Shown: in pieces, positions 48,194-57,204 of the stretch
How positions within the stretch are numbered: the stretch's first letter is position 1
Layout of the letters: the number at the start of each line of letters is the position of its first letter
Source of the DNA: Iodobacter sp. BJB302
Lineage (GTDB): Bacteria; Pseudomonadota; Gammaproteobacteria; Burkholderiales; Chitinibacteraceae
Reading direction: 5' to 3'
DNA length: 64,000 nt
NCBI RefSeq assembly: GCF_002735645.1
Contig: NZ_PDZG01000020.1
Span: 1 to 64,000 of the forward strand
The notes under the pieces: generated by a model
What the model saw: the letters and a program-made list of their open reading frames with translations, nothing else
Told to the model about the DNA's origin: nothing
Databases searched by the model: none
Translations under genes and position numbers: made by a program

Positions 48194-49810
48194 TTATAAG
48201 CTTTTTAATAAACTCAGGATTAAATTAGGCATGGCATTGGCAGCGGCCAACATGGCGTTGCCAACCTGCATCAGAATTTGCGAGCGGGTAAAAGCGGCGA
48301 TTTCTGCGGCCATATCCGCATCCCTGATCCTGCTGCGGGCGGCGCTGGTGGTTTCTATACTGTTATCGATATAAGCTAGGGTAAAGGCGATTCGGTTTTG
48401 AAATGCGCCAAGGCTGGAGCGCTGCTGATTGAGCGTATCCAGCGCCTTGTCGGCCATGATCATGGCTAAGGCTGCGTTTTGGGCGCTGGAGACATCGAGG
48501 CCTGAAACGGCGCTGAGTCTGGGGCTGAGCGTGCTGCCGGGCTGCAGTGTGCCGCTGCTGCCGCCGTCATACAATACGCCATTTCTGATCGACAGCGTGC
48601 TGTCGGTCTGTAAGGAATAAGCCGTGTTGCTGTTTAAAGCCACCTGCCCGGCAAAGCTAATGCTGCCTGAGCTGGATAAGTTGTAGGGCGGGCTGCCAAG
48701 TAAGGATTCCGTCATGCGCGGGCTGTTACCCAGGGATGTGGCGGGGTCGTAATTCCAGACCGAGACCGCAGCACCAAAGCCGCTGGCCGCACCAGAGTTG
48801 GATGCCAGTACAATATGATTGCCATCGCTGTTATTTAATTTAATTCCCCATGCTGCATTGCCGCTGGCGTTTTTAAATTCGGTCAGCTGAGCCAGAACAC
48901 CGGTCTTTGATGATTTAGCATTAAAGGCGCTGATGGCGCTGGCGTATTCATCGCGATCAATTACGCCATTATTGTTTTCATCCCTTACATTAAAATTAAC
49001 GGCGCTAAAGTTACAGGATTTTGATGCCACGGTTAATTCATAGCTGCCCGAACCCAGCGATAAAATGGTTTCAGTGCGGGCGCTGGCCGTGACGCCGGTA
49101 TTGGCCTGATTGATTTTGGTCGCAATGGTTCGGGCAGAGTCAGACTCATTTAAGCTGATGCTGCGGCCGTTGAGTTGTAGTGTGCCACTGCTGAATACGG
49201 CGCCACTGACGGTGCTGATCGTGCCTGTCATGCCATCTGTGCAGCTGAGCGTGCCGGTGCTGGCCTCGCTCCATGCTGGCGTGCTGCTGCCGATGGTGTA
49301 AGCGCCATATTGATCTGTACGCAGATTAGTTAAGCGGGTGTTCAGGGTGTTCCCGGCATTGGGGCCAATCTGATAAGACATGATGGGGGATGAGCCATCG
49401 AACAACTTTTGGCCGTTAAATTCGGTGTCCCGGGCGATGCGGTCCAGCTCCTCAAGCAGCTGAGTCACTTCGGCATTCATCGCCCGCCGGTCCGATGCCG
49501 AGTTGCTGGCATTGACCGATTGCACCGCTAACTCCCGGATGCGCTGCAAAATATCGATCTGCTGGGTGAGCGCGCCTTCGCCAGTTTGCGCCATCGAAAT
49601 GGCATCGCTGGCATTTCGTCTGGCCTGCGTTAAGCCCCGGATTTTGGCGCTCATTCTTTCAGAGATTAACAGCCCCGCCGGATCATCTTTGGCGCTATTG
49701 ATACGCAAGCCGGATGATAAACGCTGAAGAGAAGTATTCAGCGCCGTCTGTGTTTTTTCCAGATTGCGCTGCACCATTAGCGCGGCCACATTGGTGTTGA
49801 TGATTTGCAA
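48194..49810 (-). CDS. Flagellin with EF-hand-like loop in the variable domain
   Basis: Flagellar filament subunit of 538 residues, longer than the roughly 270-500 usual. The N-terminal D0/D1 helices (INTNVAALMVQRNLEKTQTA, LQRLSSGLRINSAKDDPAGL, GEGALTQQIDILQRIRELAV) and C-terminal D1/D0 (RSSLGAFQNRIAFTLAYIDN, RSRIRDADMAAEIAAFTRSQ) are standard. The central domain includes a hook-IN-like part, residues 277-288 DENNNGVIDRDE, which fit the EF-hand calcium loop, and two cysteines (190, 266), rare in flagellins. Preceded by a sigma-28 promoter. No other filament gene is adjacent. Confidence 0.93.
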   Translation of the reverse strand: MQIINTNVAALMVQRNLEKTQTALNTSLQRLSSGLRINSAKDDPAGLLISERMSAKIRGLTQARRNASDAISMAQTGEGALTQQIDILQRIRELAVQSVNASNSASDRRAMNAEVTQLLEELDRIARDTEFNGQKLFDGSSPIMSYQIGPNAGNTLNTRLTNLRTDQYGAYTIGSSTPAWSEASTGTLSCTDGMTGTISTVSGAVFSSGTLQLNGRSISLNESDSARTIATKINQANTGVTASARTETILSLGSGSYELTVASKSCNFSAVNFNVRDENNNGVIDRDEYASAISAFNAKSSKTGVLAQLTEFKNASGNAAWGIKLNNSDGNHIVLASNSGAASGFGAAVSVWNYDPATSLGNSPRMTESLLGSPPYNLSSSGSISFAGQVALNSNTAYSLQTDSTLSIRNGVLYDGGSSGTLQPGSTLSPRLSAVSGLDVSSAQNAALAMIMADKALDTLNQQRSSLGAFQNRIAFTLAYIDNSIETTSAARSRIRDADMAAEIAAFTRSQILMQVGNAMLAAANAMPNLILSLLKSL

Positions 49811-49852
49811 GGCTAATCCTGAGCTTTTGGCTAAGCTTGCCTCAGGACTAAT

Positions 49853-49879
49853 GCATCGGCATGCAATCAGAAAGCTTTA
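49853..49879 (-). promoter_or_regulatory. Sigma-28 (FliA) promoter of the flagellin gene
   Basis: Minus strand: TAAAGCTT, eleven bases, GCCGATGC. This matches the FliA consensus TAAAGTTT-N11-GCCGATAA with exact spacing. The predicted start point near 49846 leaves a leader of about 35 bases to the flagellin ATG. Confidence 0.88.
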
Positions 49880-50007
49880 GGCTATCTGTCTGCTGTTTTA
49901 AGCATGGTACTGGCTATCTTTTAGCCTTAAGGCTGGAATCAATCCCTTGCTGTTAAAGTCTCATTGGCCGCCGCGCATTTATGAGCTGGCTGAATGAGAC
50001 TGTAACG

Positions 50008-50823
50008 TTAATTATTCACCAAGCTGCTGATCTTCCGGGGGGCTAACAGGGCCGCCACCTGGGCATTGCCGGGAAGCTGCATTTGAAATAGTCGCAGTAA
50101 GCACCGGCGATATTCTGCCACGTCTTCGATATGGTGCAGTGTGCGATGGCTATTTTTACTTTGAATGACGCAATCATTCGAAATGGTATTGCGCCCCTCC
50201 GCCGTTGCGATTGAGCAAACTGATTTTTGCGTAAAATGTGAAGCAGGGGAGGTTTGCTGATAGATACACATTTCTGCAAAATCACTAATGTCGTATGCAT
50301 TTAATGTGAATTGGTATTGCGGTTTGTATTCCTGATTACTTTTTTTCTGCATCACGGTATAGGTCTGATCGTTTTGCATGATTTGGTAAGCCGCATTATT
50401 GTTTTTTTGCGGATGAACAAGCAGAGGCGTTTGAAATGAATCGCCAAAACCAACATCGGCAATATATTGCTGCTGATCCAGGGTAATCAGCAGAAGCAGA
50501 TGATCGAATGCTGGCCCATAGCTTTTACCATTAAATACTTGAGCGGAAATCAGCTGAGTGCTAAAGCCAAGCGATGCAAGCAGGGCAAGAAACAGATAAT
50601 TTAGCTCATAACAAAATCCGCCCCGTTTTTTTAATATGACTTTATCAAACAGGGCGGGAAGGTTTAAATCAATAGCAATACCCAAGTGAATATCCAGATT
50701 TTCAAAAGGAATATGCCGCATATGGGCTTGATGCAGGGCGGTGAGCGTGGGCAGACCGGCGGCCATGCTGCCGGAATAATTGATTCGTTCCAGATAAAGC
50801 CTGATTTCCTGATCGTTTAGCAT
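50008..50823 (-). CDS. Arylamine N-acetyltransferase
   Basis: Acetyl-CoA-dependent enzyme that acetylates aromatic amines and hydrazines. The 271-residue protein shows the NAT catalytic triad in order: Cys in LKKRGGFCYELNYLF near residue 71, His in AFDHLLLLI near 107 and Asp in YIADVGFGDSFQTPLL near 122. The N-terminal HIPFENLDIHLG is also a family hallmark. It is monocistronic by appearance. Substrate in this organism is unknown; some NATs act in natural product assembly. Confidence 0.94.
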   Translation of the reverse strand: MLNDQEIRLYLERINYSGSMAAGLPTLTALHQAHMRHIPFENLDIHLGIAIDLNLPALFDKVILKKRGGFCYELNYLFLALLASLGFSTQLISAQVFNGKSYGPAFDHLLLLITLDQQQYIADVGFGDSFQTPLLVHPQKNNNAAYQIMQNDQTYTVMQKKSNQEYKPQYQFTLNAYDISDFAEMCIYQQTSPASHFTQKSVCSIATAEGRNTISNDCVIQSKNSHRTLHHIEDVAEYRRCLLRLFQMQLPGNAQVAALLAPRKISSLVNN

Positions 50824-51237
50824 TCACTATCCTCGGATGGATTCTCTTTGCAGGGGTGGTGCCGTTTTGGAGCGGATCAACCCGTATAAACCAATATTCA
50901 GGCGCACAAGGATTGTGCTGGCATCCTGTCAAACTGGCAGACTGCTCGTTTAATCTATAAGTTCCTTTACGCTGCAGTGCCGGGGTAAAACCGCTGCTCA
51001 TACTGAGCCGCGCAAGGCGCAGTATGAGCCTCAGGGGTTTGATACGGAGTTTGAACAAGAGGCATCATCAGTAAACACAGTGTAAGTGTACGCCCAGCGG
51101 ATGACAGCCTGCTTAAAACCGGGCTTAATCGGGGTGAGTGCCTTGTTTTTTTTGCACTGCAGCAACATAAGTGTTTTCCACCGCCGTAAGTCGGGCTAAA
51201 AAGTCCGATAATGCAATGACTCACTACGGAGACTCCC
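50824..51237. other. 414-bp divergent gap (NAT gene / aminotransferase gene)
   Basis: No gene is convincing. A hairpin with ten-base arms, GCTCATACTG (50996-51005) and CAGTATGAGC (51020-51029), lies in the middle; it lacks a T tract. Promoters of both flanking genes must be here. Confidence 0.45.
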
Positions 51238-52377
51238 ATGCTTACGCCACCGATGATTATGCCTTTTTTCCCTCCGCATCGTATTTTGATGGGGCCGGGG
51301 CCTTCTGATATTTATCCTTCTGTGCTGGCGGCATTGTCTAAACCCACCGTGGGCCATTTAGACCCGCTGTTTGTGGGCATGATGGACGAGATTAAAATGC
51401 TGCTGCAATACGCATTTCAGACCCAAAACTCAGTCACCATGGCGGTTTCAGCGCCAGGCTCTGCTGGGATGGAAGCGTGTTTTGTGAATCTGGTTGAGCC
51501 GGGTGAAACCGTCATTGTTTGCCGTAACGGCGTATTTGGCGAGCGTATGCGCCAGAATGTCGAGCGCCTGGGCGCAATTGCCGTGTTGGTCGATAACGCC
51601 TGGGGCGAGCCGGTTAATCCAAATCAAGTAGAAGACGCACTTAAAGCGCATCCTGAAGCTAGGTTCCTTGCTTTTGTGCACGCAGAAACTTCGACAGGGG
51701 CTTTATCTGATGCCAAAACGCTTTGTGCGCTGGCTAAAAAATACGATTGCCTGACGATTGTGGATGCGGTGACGTCACTCGGCGGCGTTGAGCTGCGTGT
51801 GGATGATTGGGGTATTGATGCAGTGTATTCAGGCAGCCAGAAGTGTTTATCCTGCGTGCCTGGCCTCTCGCCGCTGTCTTTTTCTGATGCGGCTGTGGCT
51901 AAATTAAAGGCGCGCAAAACGCCGGTGCAAAGCTGGTTTTTAGATCAAAGCCTGGTGATGGGCTATTGGGGCGATGCCGCAGGCGGCGCAAAGCGCAGCT
52001 ATCACCACACCGCGCCGGTGAATACGCTGTATGCCTTACATGAATCTTTGCGCTTGCTGGCCAATGAAGGCCTGGAAAAAGCATGGCAGCGCCACAGCGA
52101 TATGCATCAGCTGCTGCGCCATGGTCTGGAATCTTTGGGCTTAGAGTTTGTGGTGGATAAAGCTTACCGCCTGCCTCAGCTCAATACCGTGCATATTCCT
52201 GCAGGCATTGATGACGCGGCGGTGCGCAAGGTGCTGCTGGAAGATTACAACCTTGAAATTGGCGCAGGCTTAGGTGCCCTGGCCGGTAAAGCATGGCGGT
52301 TCGGCCTGATGGGCTACGGCGCGCGACGCGAAAATGTTGCCGTGTGTGTACATGCTTTGGCGACAGTGCTGCGCTAA
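51238..52377 (+). CDS. Alanine-glyoxylate / serine-glyoxylate-type aminotransferase (class V)
   Basis: PLP enzyme of 379 residues with the AGT fold: MGPGPSDIYPSVLAALSKPT, VSAPGSAGMEACFVNL, VHAETSTGALSD, VDAVTSLGGVELRVDDWGID and the PLP lysine in YSGSQKCLSCVPGLSPLSF, then YHHTAPVNTLYALHESLRL. GGAG lies six bases before the ATG. Which donor and acceptor it uses (alanine, serine or aspartate with glyoxylate) cannot be told by eye. It converges on an alanine:cation symporter gene across a shared terminator, which is consistent with alanine metabolism. Confidence 0.9.
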   Translation: MLTPPMIMPFFPPHRILMGPGPSDIYPSVLAALSKPTVGHLDPLFVGMMDEIKMLLQYAFQTQNSVTMAVSAPGSAGMEACFVNLVEPGETVIVCRNGVFGERMRQNVERLGAIAVLVDNAWGEPVNPNQVEDALKAHPEARFLAFVHAETSTGALSDAKTLCALAKKYDCLTIVDAVTSLGGVELRVDDWGIDAVYSGSQKCLSCVPGLSPLSFSDAAVAKLKARKTPVQSWFLDQSLVMGYWGDAAGGAKRSYHHTAPVNTLYALHESLRLLANEGLEKAWQRHSDMHQLLRHGLESLGLEFVVDKAYRLPQLNTVHIPAGIDDAAVRKVLLEDYNLEIGAGLGALAGKAWRFGLMGYGARRENVAVCVHALATVLR

Positions 52378-52403
52378 GTTGATTTGTGGGGTTTCCCCAG
52401 CTT

Positions 52404-52438
52404 AAAAACCGACCCTAAGCACAGGGTCGGTTTTTTTT
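52404..52438. terminator. Bidirectional terminator
   Basis: AAAACCGACCCT and AGGGTCGGTTTT form a stem around a short loop with A and T tracts on both sides. It serves the aminotransferase (plus) and symporter (minus) genes. Confidence 0.92.
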
Positions 52439-52442
52439 ATGC

Positions 52443-53909
52443 CTAAGCTTTTGGCGCTTCCGGCACTGCTTCAGATTCTGAATGCTTAGCATGCCAGTGC
52501 TTAGCCACATTCAGCCCCATAGCCATGGGGTTAAATACCGGATCTTGCTTAAGGCTGAGCTGTTGCTCGTAGTCTTTTAGCGTGGCCAGTGCCGGTTTTT
52601 GCAGCGCTAAAATGGCAATGATATTCAGCCAGGCCATCAGCCCAACCCCCATATCGCCCAAGCCCCATGCCAGCTCTGCTGTTCGGATGCAGCCGTAAAA
52701 CGATACGGCGAGAATGGCTATTTTTAAAACAAAAAATAGTCCGGCAGAAGGGATTTTGCGCGCTAAAAAGGCGATATTGGTTTCGGCAATATAGTAGTAA
52801 GCCAAAATCGTGGTAAAGGCGAAAAAGAACAGGGCAATGCCGACAAACATGGAACCAAAGCCGGGCAGGGCTTGCTCTACCGCGGCCTGAGTAAAATCGC
52901 TTCCTGCCGTCATGCCTACTAAGCCTGTGAAAACAGCCTGCCCATCGGGAGTCACCACATTGTATTTGCCGGTAATTAAAATCATAAAAGCCGTGGCAGA
53001 GCAGACAAAAAGCGTATCGATATATACCGAAAACGCTTGCACCAGGCCTTGTTGGGCGGGGTGTTTAACTTCAGCGGCAGCGGCGGCATGTGGCCCGGTA
53101 CCCTGGCCCGCTTCATTTGAGTAAATACCGCGTTTTACCCCCCATTGAATCGCCAGCCCCAGCATGGCCCCCATTCCCGCCTCGGTGCCAAAAGCAGAGC
53201 GGACAATCAGCATAAAGACATCAGGTAATTGCTGAATATTGAGCAGAATCACCACAAAGGCAATCAGGATATAGCCCAGTGCCATAAAGGGCACCACCAC
53301 TTGCGCTACATTGGCAATGCGTTTTACTCCGCCAAAAATAATCATGCCAAGTAACAGCACCACGATGGCACCGGTTACGGATGGGCTAAGCCCAAAAGCC
53401 GTTTTTAAGCCCGCAGCAATCCCATTGGCCTGCACGCCAGGCATCAGTACCCCGCAGGCAATGACGGTGACACAGGCAAACAGCATGGAATACCATTTCC
53501 AGCCTAGGCCTTTTTCAATATAAAAAGCGGGGCCGCCCCGGTACTGGCCTTCGTGTTTTTCGTGATAAATCTGCCCGAGCACCGATTCGATATAAGCCGT
53601 GCTGGCGCCTAAGAACGCTACCACCCACATCCAGAAAATAGCGCCCGGCCCGCCAAAAGAGATAGCAGTGGCGACGCCTGCAATATTACCTGTGCCTACC
53701 CGGCCGGACAGCGATAAAGACAGCGCCTGAAACGATGAAACACCGGCCGCAGAGGCTTTGCCTTTGAACATCAGCCGAAGCATTTCGCGAATATGGCGAA
53801 CTTGCATAAAGCGGGTGCGAATCGAAAAATACAGCCCCACGCCCAGACACAAATAGATCAGGGCAGAGCTCCAGATCCAGCTGTTTATCGCATTCACCCA
53901 TTCTTGCAT
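52443..53909 (-). CDS. Alanine:cation symporter (AGCS family)
   Basis: Sodium- or proton-coupled alanine/glycine uptake carrier. The 488 residues form about ten to eleven membrane helices and carry the AGCS patterns VSSFQALSLSLSGRVGTGNI, AGVATAISFGGPGAIFWMWV, FLGASTAYIESVLGQIYHEK and GVKRGIYSNEAGQGTGPHAA. GGAG precedes the start codon. Family length and motifs are normal. Confidence 0.94.
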   Translation of the reverse strand: MQEWVNAINSWIWSSALIYLCLGVGLYFSIRTRFMQVRHIREMLRLMFKGKASAAGVSSFQALSLSLSGRVGTGNIAGVATAISFGGPGAIFWMWVVAFLGASTAYIESVLGQIYHEKHEGQYRGGPAFYIEKGLGWKWYSMLFACVTVIACGVLMPGVQANGIAAGLKTAFGLSPSVTGAIVVLLLGMIIFGGVKRIANVAQVVVPFMALGYILIAFVVILLNIQQLPDVFMLIVRSAFGTEAGMGAMLGLAIQWGVKRGIYSNEAGQGTGPHAAAAAEVKHPAQQGLVQAFSVYIDTLFVCSATAFMILITGKYNVVTPDGQAVFTGLVGMTAGSDFTQAAVEQALPGFGSMFVGIALFFFAFTTILAYYYIAETNIAFLARKIPSAGLFFVLKIAILAVSFYGCIRTAELAWGLGDMGVGLMAWLNIIAILALQKPALATLKDYEQQLSLKQDPVFNPMAMGLNVAKHWHAKHSESEAVPEAPKA

Positions 53910-54217
53910 GGTGTTCTCTCCTGACGCATTTTAAATGCGAAATAGGTCAAAGGGAGGGCTATTGTTAAGCACAATGTAACACTTTGATTACTGGGGCTTC
54001 CACCTAGGTAGTCAGCCATGCGTAATGCATATGTCAAATGAGTGGGTGAAGTGGTTATTTCTTTAGCTCTTAAAATAATAATGATTCTCATTACTATTTT
54101 AAGTTTTGCGTGCTAGTCTCCGCACAGCTCATGGCGGGTTTTCCTTCTTGCTGGCAGGGCGTGGTCATGGACTTTTTTCAAGCGACTTCGTATTTCAATA
54201 CATGGGAGTGATGTCTT
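53910..54217. other. 308-bp divergent gap with Fur box
   Basis: Holds the promoter of the alanine symporter on the minus strand and, on the plus strand, a Fur-box-like sequence 120 bases before the 2OG oxygenase gene. No gene is seen. Confidence 0.55.
54077..54095 (+). promoter_or_regulatory. Fur box upstream of the oxygenase/decarboxylase operon
   Basis: AATAATGATTCTCATTACT matches the 19-base Fur consensus GATAATGATAATCATTATC at 14 positions, including the central TAATGAT and TCATTA. It lies 123 bases upstream of the oxygenase start. Iron repression of the operon is the natural reading. Confidence 0.75.
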
Positions 54218-55015
54218 ATGGGGCAAAGAATAGTCAGAGTTGCAAAGAAGCTATCGGCAGATTTAATAGAGGAACTGATTCATGATGATATTGCTGCCGT
54301 CCTTATAGAGGGCTATTACCCGGCGCATTTATGCAATTTACTCAGTCAGAATATATTGCGCAGCCAGGATATAGATCCTTATACCCATGAAGTGATTGAA
54401 GAGGAAAAACTGCTGCAAAAGTATTTTGGTGTTGATCGTATCGGGATTCCGTTTAACAGCACTTACAATGCCGCTGATCCCGAAGCCATTGATGAATATT
54501 ATCGCAATGCCAGTGTGCAAATTGAACGGTTACGCGGATATTGTGAGCATTTCTTATCGCCCATTGATAAATTGCGGCTGGAATTAGATGAGTTGTTTAT
54601 TCCTGGGGCAAACGTTGCCCATTTTGAGCATAAAAAAATGCTGGCCGGTATTGTGCGCATCAGCAGGGCAGAGCAATCTTATTTAAGTGCATCAGAGCCG
54701 CATTTTGATGCATTACCCCCTGAATATGCCCAATTAGATGCCCAGCTTGCCGCCAATATTTATTTAAAAGTGCCGGATACAGGCGGTGAATTGGAAATCT
54801 GGGATATTCCTGCACTGAGCCCTTTGACCCAGGCTCCGGAGCAATGGCGGGCCCAATTACCTGATCCGGTAAAAATAAAACCCAATCTGGGTGATCTGAT
54901 TATTTTTAACTGCCGTAAACCGCATGCTATTGGCGCGTTTTTGGGTGAAGACAGAATCACGACGCAAATGTTTATCGGCTATCAGCAGGAAAAATCACTC
55001 TTGCTTTGGAATTAG
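54218..55015 (+). CDS. 2-oxoglutarate/Fe(II)-dependent oxygenase family protein
   Basis: A 265-residue protein whose C-terminal half has the double-stranded beta-helix signature of 2OG-Fe(II) oxygenases: iron ligands His162 and Asp164 in SEPHFDALP, GGELEIWD, distal ligand His236 in NCRKPHAIGAF, and Arg246 in EDRITTQMFIGY to bind 2-oxoglutarate. The substrate is unknown. A Fur box lies upstream and a decarboxylase gene starts seven bases after its stop, so both are probably made under iron limitation and act on one substrate, perhaps an amino acid or its derived amine. Confidence 0.82.
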   Translation: MGQRIVRVAKKLSADLIEELIHDDIAAVLIEGYYPAHLCNLLSQNILRSQDIDPYTHEVIEEEKLLQKYFGVDRIGIPFNSTYNAADPEAIDEYYRNASVQIERLRGYCEHFLSPIDKLRLELDELFIPGANVAHFEHKKMLAGIVRISRAEQSYLSASEPHFDALPPEYAQLDAQLAANIYLKVPDTGGELEIWDIPALSPLTQAPEQWRAQLPDPVKIKPNLGDLIIFNCRKPHAIGAFLGEDRITTQMFIGYQQEKSLLLWN

Positions 55016-55022
55016 GGGCGAT

Positions 55023-56420
55023 ATGATGCAACAAGACTTTAAACAGGCACTGGCCGAGGTCAGCGAATGGATGAATGCGTATCAGCAGAATGTCGCTGAT
55101 TATCCGGTTGTGGCCGCATTAAATGGCGGCGAGATTTTGCAGCAGATTCCTGATTTTGCCCCCAAAGAAGCTGAGCATTTCTCTGAGATTTTTGCTGATT
55201 TTAAAAAAATCATTGTGCCGGGTATCAGCCATTGGCAGCATCCGCAATTTCTTGGGTATTTTCCTTCCAATACCAGCCCGCCTTCGGTATTGGCCGAAAT
55301 GCTGGTGGCCAGCCTGGGGGTGCAGTGCATGAGCTGGCTGACCTCACCTGCCGCTACAGAATTAGAAATCAGAATGATGGAATGGTTGCGTGATTTATGG
55401 GGCTTGCCTGAGGCTTTTTCGGGTGTGATTCAGGATTCCGCATCCAGCTCTACCCTGATTGCACTTTTGGTGGCAAGGGAGCGGGCCACGCAGTTTGCCA
55501 TTAACCAAGCAGGTGCAGCCGGGCATAAATTAAGCGCCTATTGCTCGTCTGAAGCACATACCTCAATTGAAAAGGCGATCAAAATTGCCGGCATCGGCCT
55601 GCAAAACTTAAGAAAAATCCCTGTAGACGAGCAGCAATCCATACGTATTGATCTCTTGCAACAAGCCATTGCAGAGGATATTGAGCAAGGCTTTACGCCG
55701 TTTTTTATGGTGGGGGCCCTGGGGACAACAGGCAGTACGGCCGTTGATGATCTGGCGGCGATGGCCAAAATCGCTAAGGCACAACAGATCTGGTTTCATA
55801 TCGATGCTGCCTACGCCGGATCGGCGCTGATGTTGCCCGAGGTGCGGCAATTGGCTGCGGGTTATACCGAGGCCGACAGCATGGTGGTGAACCCGCATAA
55901 ATGGCTGCTTTGCAATTTTGACTGCTCAGCGTTTTTTATCCGCGATAAAGAAAGCCTGCTCAAAACATTTACGCTGGGCCTGATTCCTGAATATCTGAAA
56001 TCTCCCAATAGCACAGGTCAGACTAACTTTATGAATTGGGGCGTGGGCCTTGGGCGGCGGTTCAGGGCTTTAAAACTTTGGTTTGTGCTGCGCTGGTACG
56101 GCACAAACGGCTTGAGGGATTTAATTACGCATCATCTTGATTTAAGCGCCAGGCTGGAGCAGTGGGTAAGGCAAGAGCCTCATTTTGAAGTGCTTGCTCA
56201 GCGGCATTTTAATTTGCTCTGCTTTCGCTTAAAAGCCAGCGACGAGATCAATATGGAGCTGCTGCGCCGCATCAATGCCAGTGGTAAAGTGTTTATGACG
56301 CATACCAAAATCAATCAGCAGCTGGCGCTCAGAATGGTGATTGGCCAAACTGAAGTCAATGAGCAGCATGTGCGGGAGGCCTGGCAGCTGATTAAAAACC
56401 TAGCGAAAGATTTAATGTAA
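55023..56420 (+). CDS. Pyridoxal-dependent aromatic-L-amino-acid decarboxylase-type enzyme
   Basis: Group II PLP decarboxylase of 465 residues. It has ISHWQHPQFLGYFPSNTSPP and LTSPAATELEIRMMEWLRDL, the stacking His180 in SSEAHTSIEKA, Asp261 in FHIDAAYAGSALM and the PLP lysine Lys293 in VVNPHKWLLCNFDCS, the wording of aromatic amino acid decarboxylases. The start (ATG 55023 or 55026, AGGGG upstream) is seven bases past the oxygenase stop. It may make tryptamine, tyramine, dopamine or a related amine; substrate cannot be read by eye. A strong terminator follows. Confidence 0.92.
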   Translation: MMQQDFKQALAEVSEWMNAYQQNVADYPVVAALNGGEILQQIPDFAPKEAEHFSEIFADFKKIIVPGISHWQHPQFLGYFPSNTSPPSVLAEMLVASLGVQCMSWLTSPAATELEIRMMEWLRDLWGLPEAFSGVIQDSASSSTLIALLVARERATQFAINQAGAAGHKLSAYCSSEAHTSIEKAIKIAGIGLQNLRKIPVDEQQSIRIDLLQQAIAEDIEQGFTPFFMVGALGTTGSTAVDDLAAMAKIAKAQQIWFHIDAAYAGSALMLPEVRQLAAGYTEADSMVVNPHKWLLCNFDCSAFFIRDKESLLKTFTLGLIPEYLKSPNSTGQTNFMNWGVGLGRRFRALKLWFVLRWYGTNGLRDLITHHLDLSARLEQWVRQEPHFEVLAQRHFNLLCFRLKASDEINMELLRRINASGKVFMTHTKINQQLALRMVIGQTEVNEQHVREAWQLIKNLAKDLM

Positions 56421-56423
56421 ATG

Positions 56424-56457
56424 AAAGGGGCTTTGAGTAAAACAAAGCCCCTTTTTA
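56424..56457. terminator. Bidirectional terminator after the decarboxylase gene
   Basis: AAAGGGGCTTT and AAAGCCCCTTT form an eleven-base stem around a nine-base loop, followed by T5. It also overlaps the stop codon of the converging minus-strand gene. Confidence 0.9.
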
Positions 56458-57204
56458 TTGTTTTTTTGCTTCTTGCATGATGCGCTGATACTCGCCGCTC
56501 AGTTTTAATTTTTTAAGGCCTTTATTAAATTTATCGGCAATTTCTGCGCCATTTGGGGTTTTTTTAGAAATTAATAAATACACAGGTTCTTCGGCAAAAT
56601 TTTTGGGGAAAAAGATGATTTTGTCTGCATCTTTAGGGGATAGTGTGGTAGAAATAAGGTATTGTCCTAATATTTTATCTGCAGTAAATAAATCAATTCG
56701 TCTGGCAATTAATTTTTTGATGTTGATTTCATCGCTGGGGGCTTCATCACATATAAACTGCTGTTTTTTTCTGGCTGTATCAAAGGCGGCACCATAGCTG
56801 TAGCCAATGCTTACGCCTACTTTGTAATTGTTTAAATTACTAAAATCCAGTTGCGTTATTTTTTTATCTTTTAAATGAAAAAAACCATATTGAACAACAT
56901 CAATCGGATCGCTCAAAATAAAAAGCTGACTGCGCTCCGGTGTTTTAACCCAATAAGGGGTGAGGTCTGCCTCGCCTTTTTTTACCATATCGTATGATCT
57001 TTTCCATGGGTAATAAGCGATGGATACCGTCACATTTTCCTGCCTGAACGCTCCCCTGATAATTTTGCTGATAAACCCTTCATTCTGCAGAGATTCAGAC
57101 AGATAGGGCTGAAACTCGCCACTGGCGATACGAACACGCATTTCAGCGGATTGCGCGCTGCCAGCAGAGATTATGAAAAGCAAAATGGTGAGAAAATAAC
57201 GCAA
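56455..57204 (-). CDS. Periplasmic substrate-binding protein (SBP_bac_3-like)
   Basis: A 249-residue protein with a signal peptide (MRYFLTILLFIISAGSAQSA, cut before EMRVR) and a solute-binding fold: ASGEFQPYLSESLQNEGFIS, IAYYPWKRSYDMVKKGEADL, YKVGVSIGYSYGAAFD and IAEEPVYLLISKKTPN-like late segments. It lacks adjacent permease genes, like the other binding protein in this window, so it may be an orphan sensor-type protein. Ligand unknown. Confidence 0.8.
   Translation of the reverse strand: MRYFLTILLFIISAGSAQSAEMRVRIASGEFQPYLSESLQNEGFISKIIRGAFRQENVTVSIAYYPWKRSYDMVKKGEADLTPYWVKTPERSQLFILSDPIDVVQYGFFHLKDKKITQLDFSNLNNYKVGVSIGYSYGAAFDTARKKQQFICDEAPSDEINIKKLIARRIDLFTADKILGQYLISTTLSPKDADKIIFFPKNFAEEPVYLLISKKTPNGAEIADKFNKGLKKLKLSGEYQRIMQEAKKQ

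Noticed and set aside
48075-48374. A 99-codon plus-strand frame at the 3' end of the flagellin gene
   Set aside because: Most of it is antisense to the conserved flagellin C-terminus, so its openness is explained by the coding strand.
50996-51029. Ten-base hairpin in the NAT/aminotransferase gap considered as a terminator
   Set aside because: It lies between divergent promoters and has no T tract on either strand.
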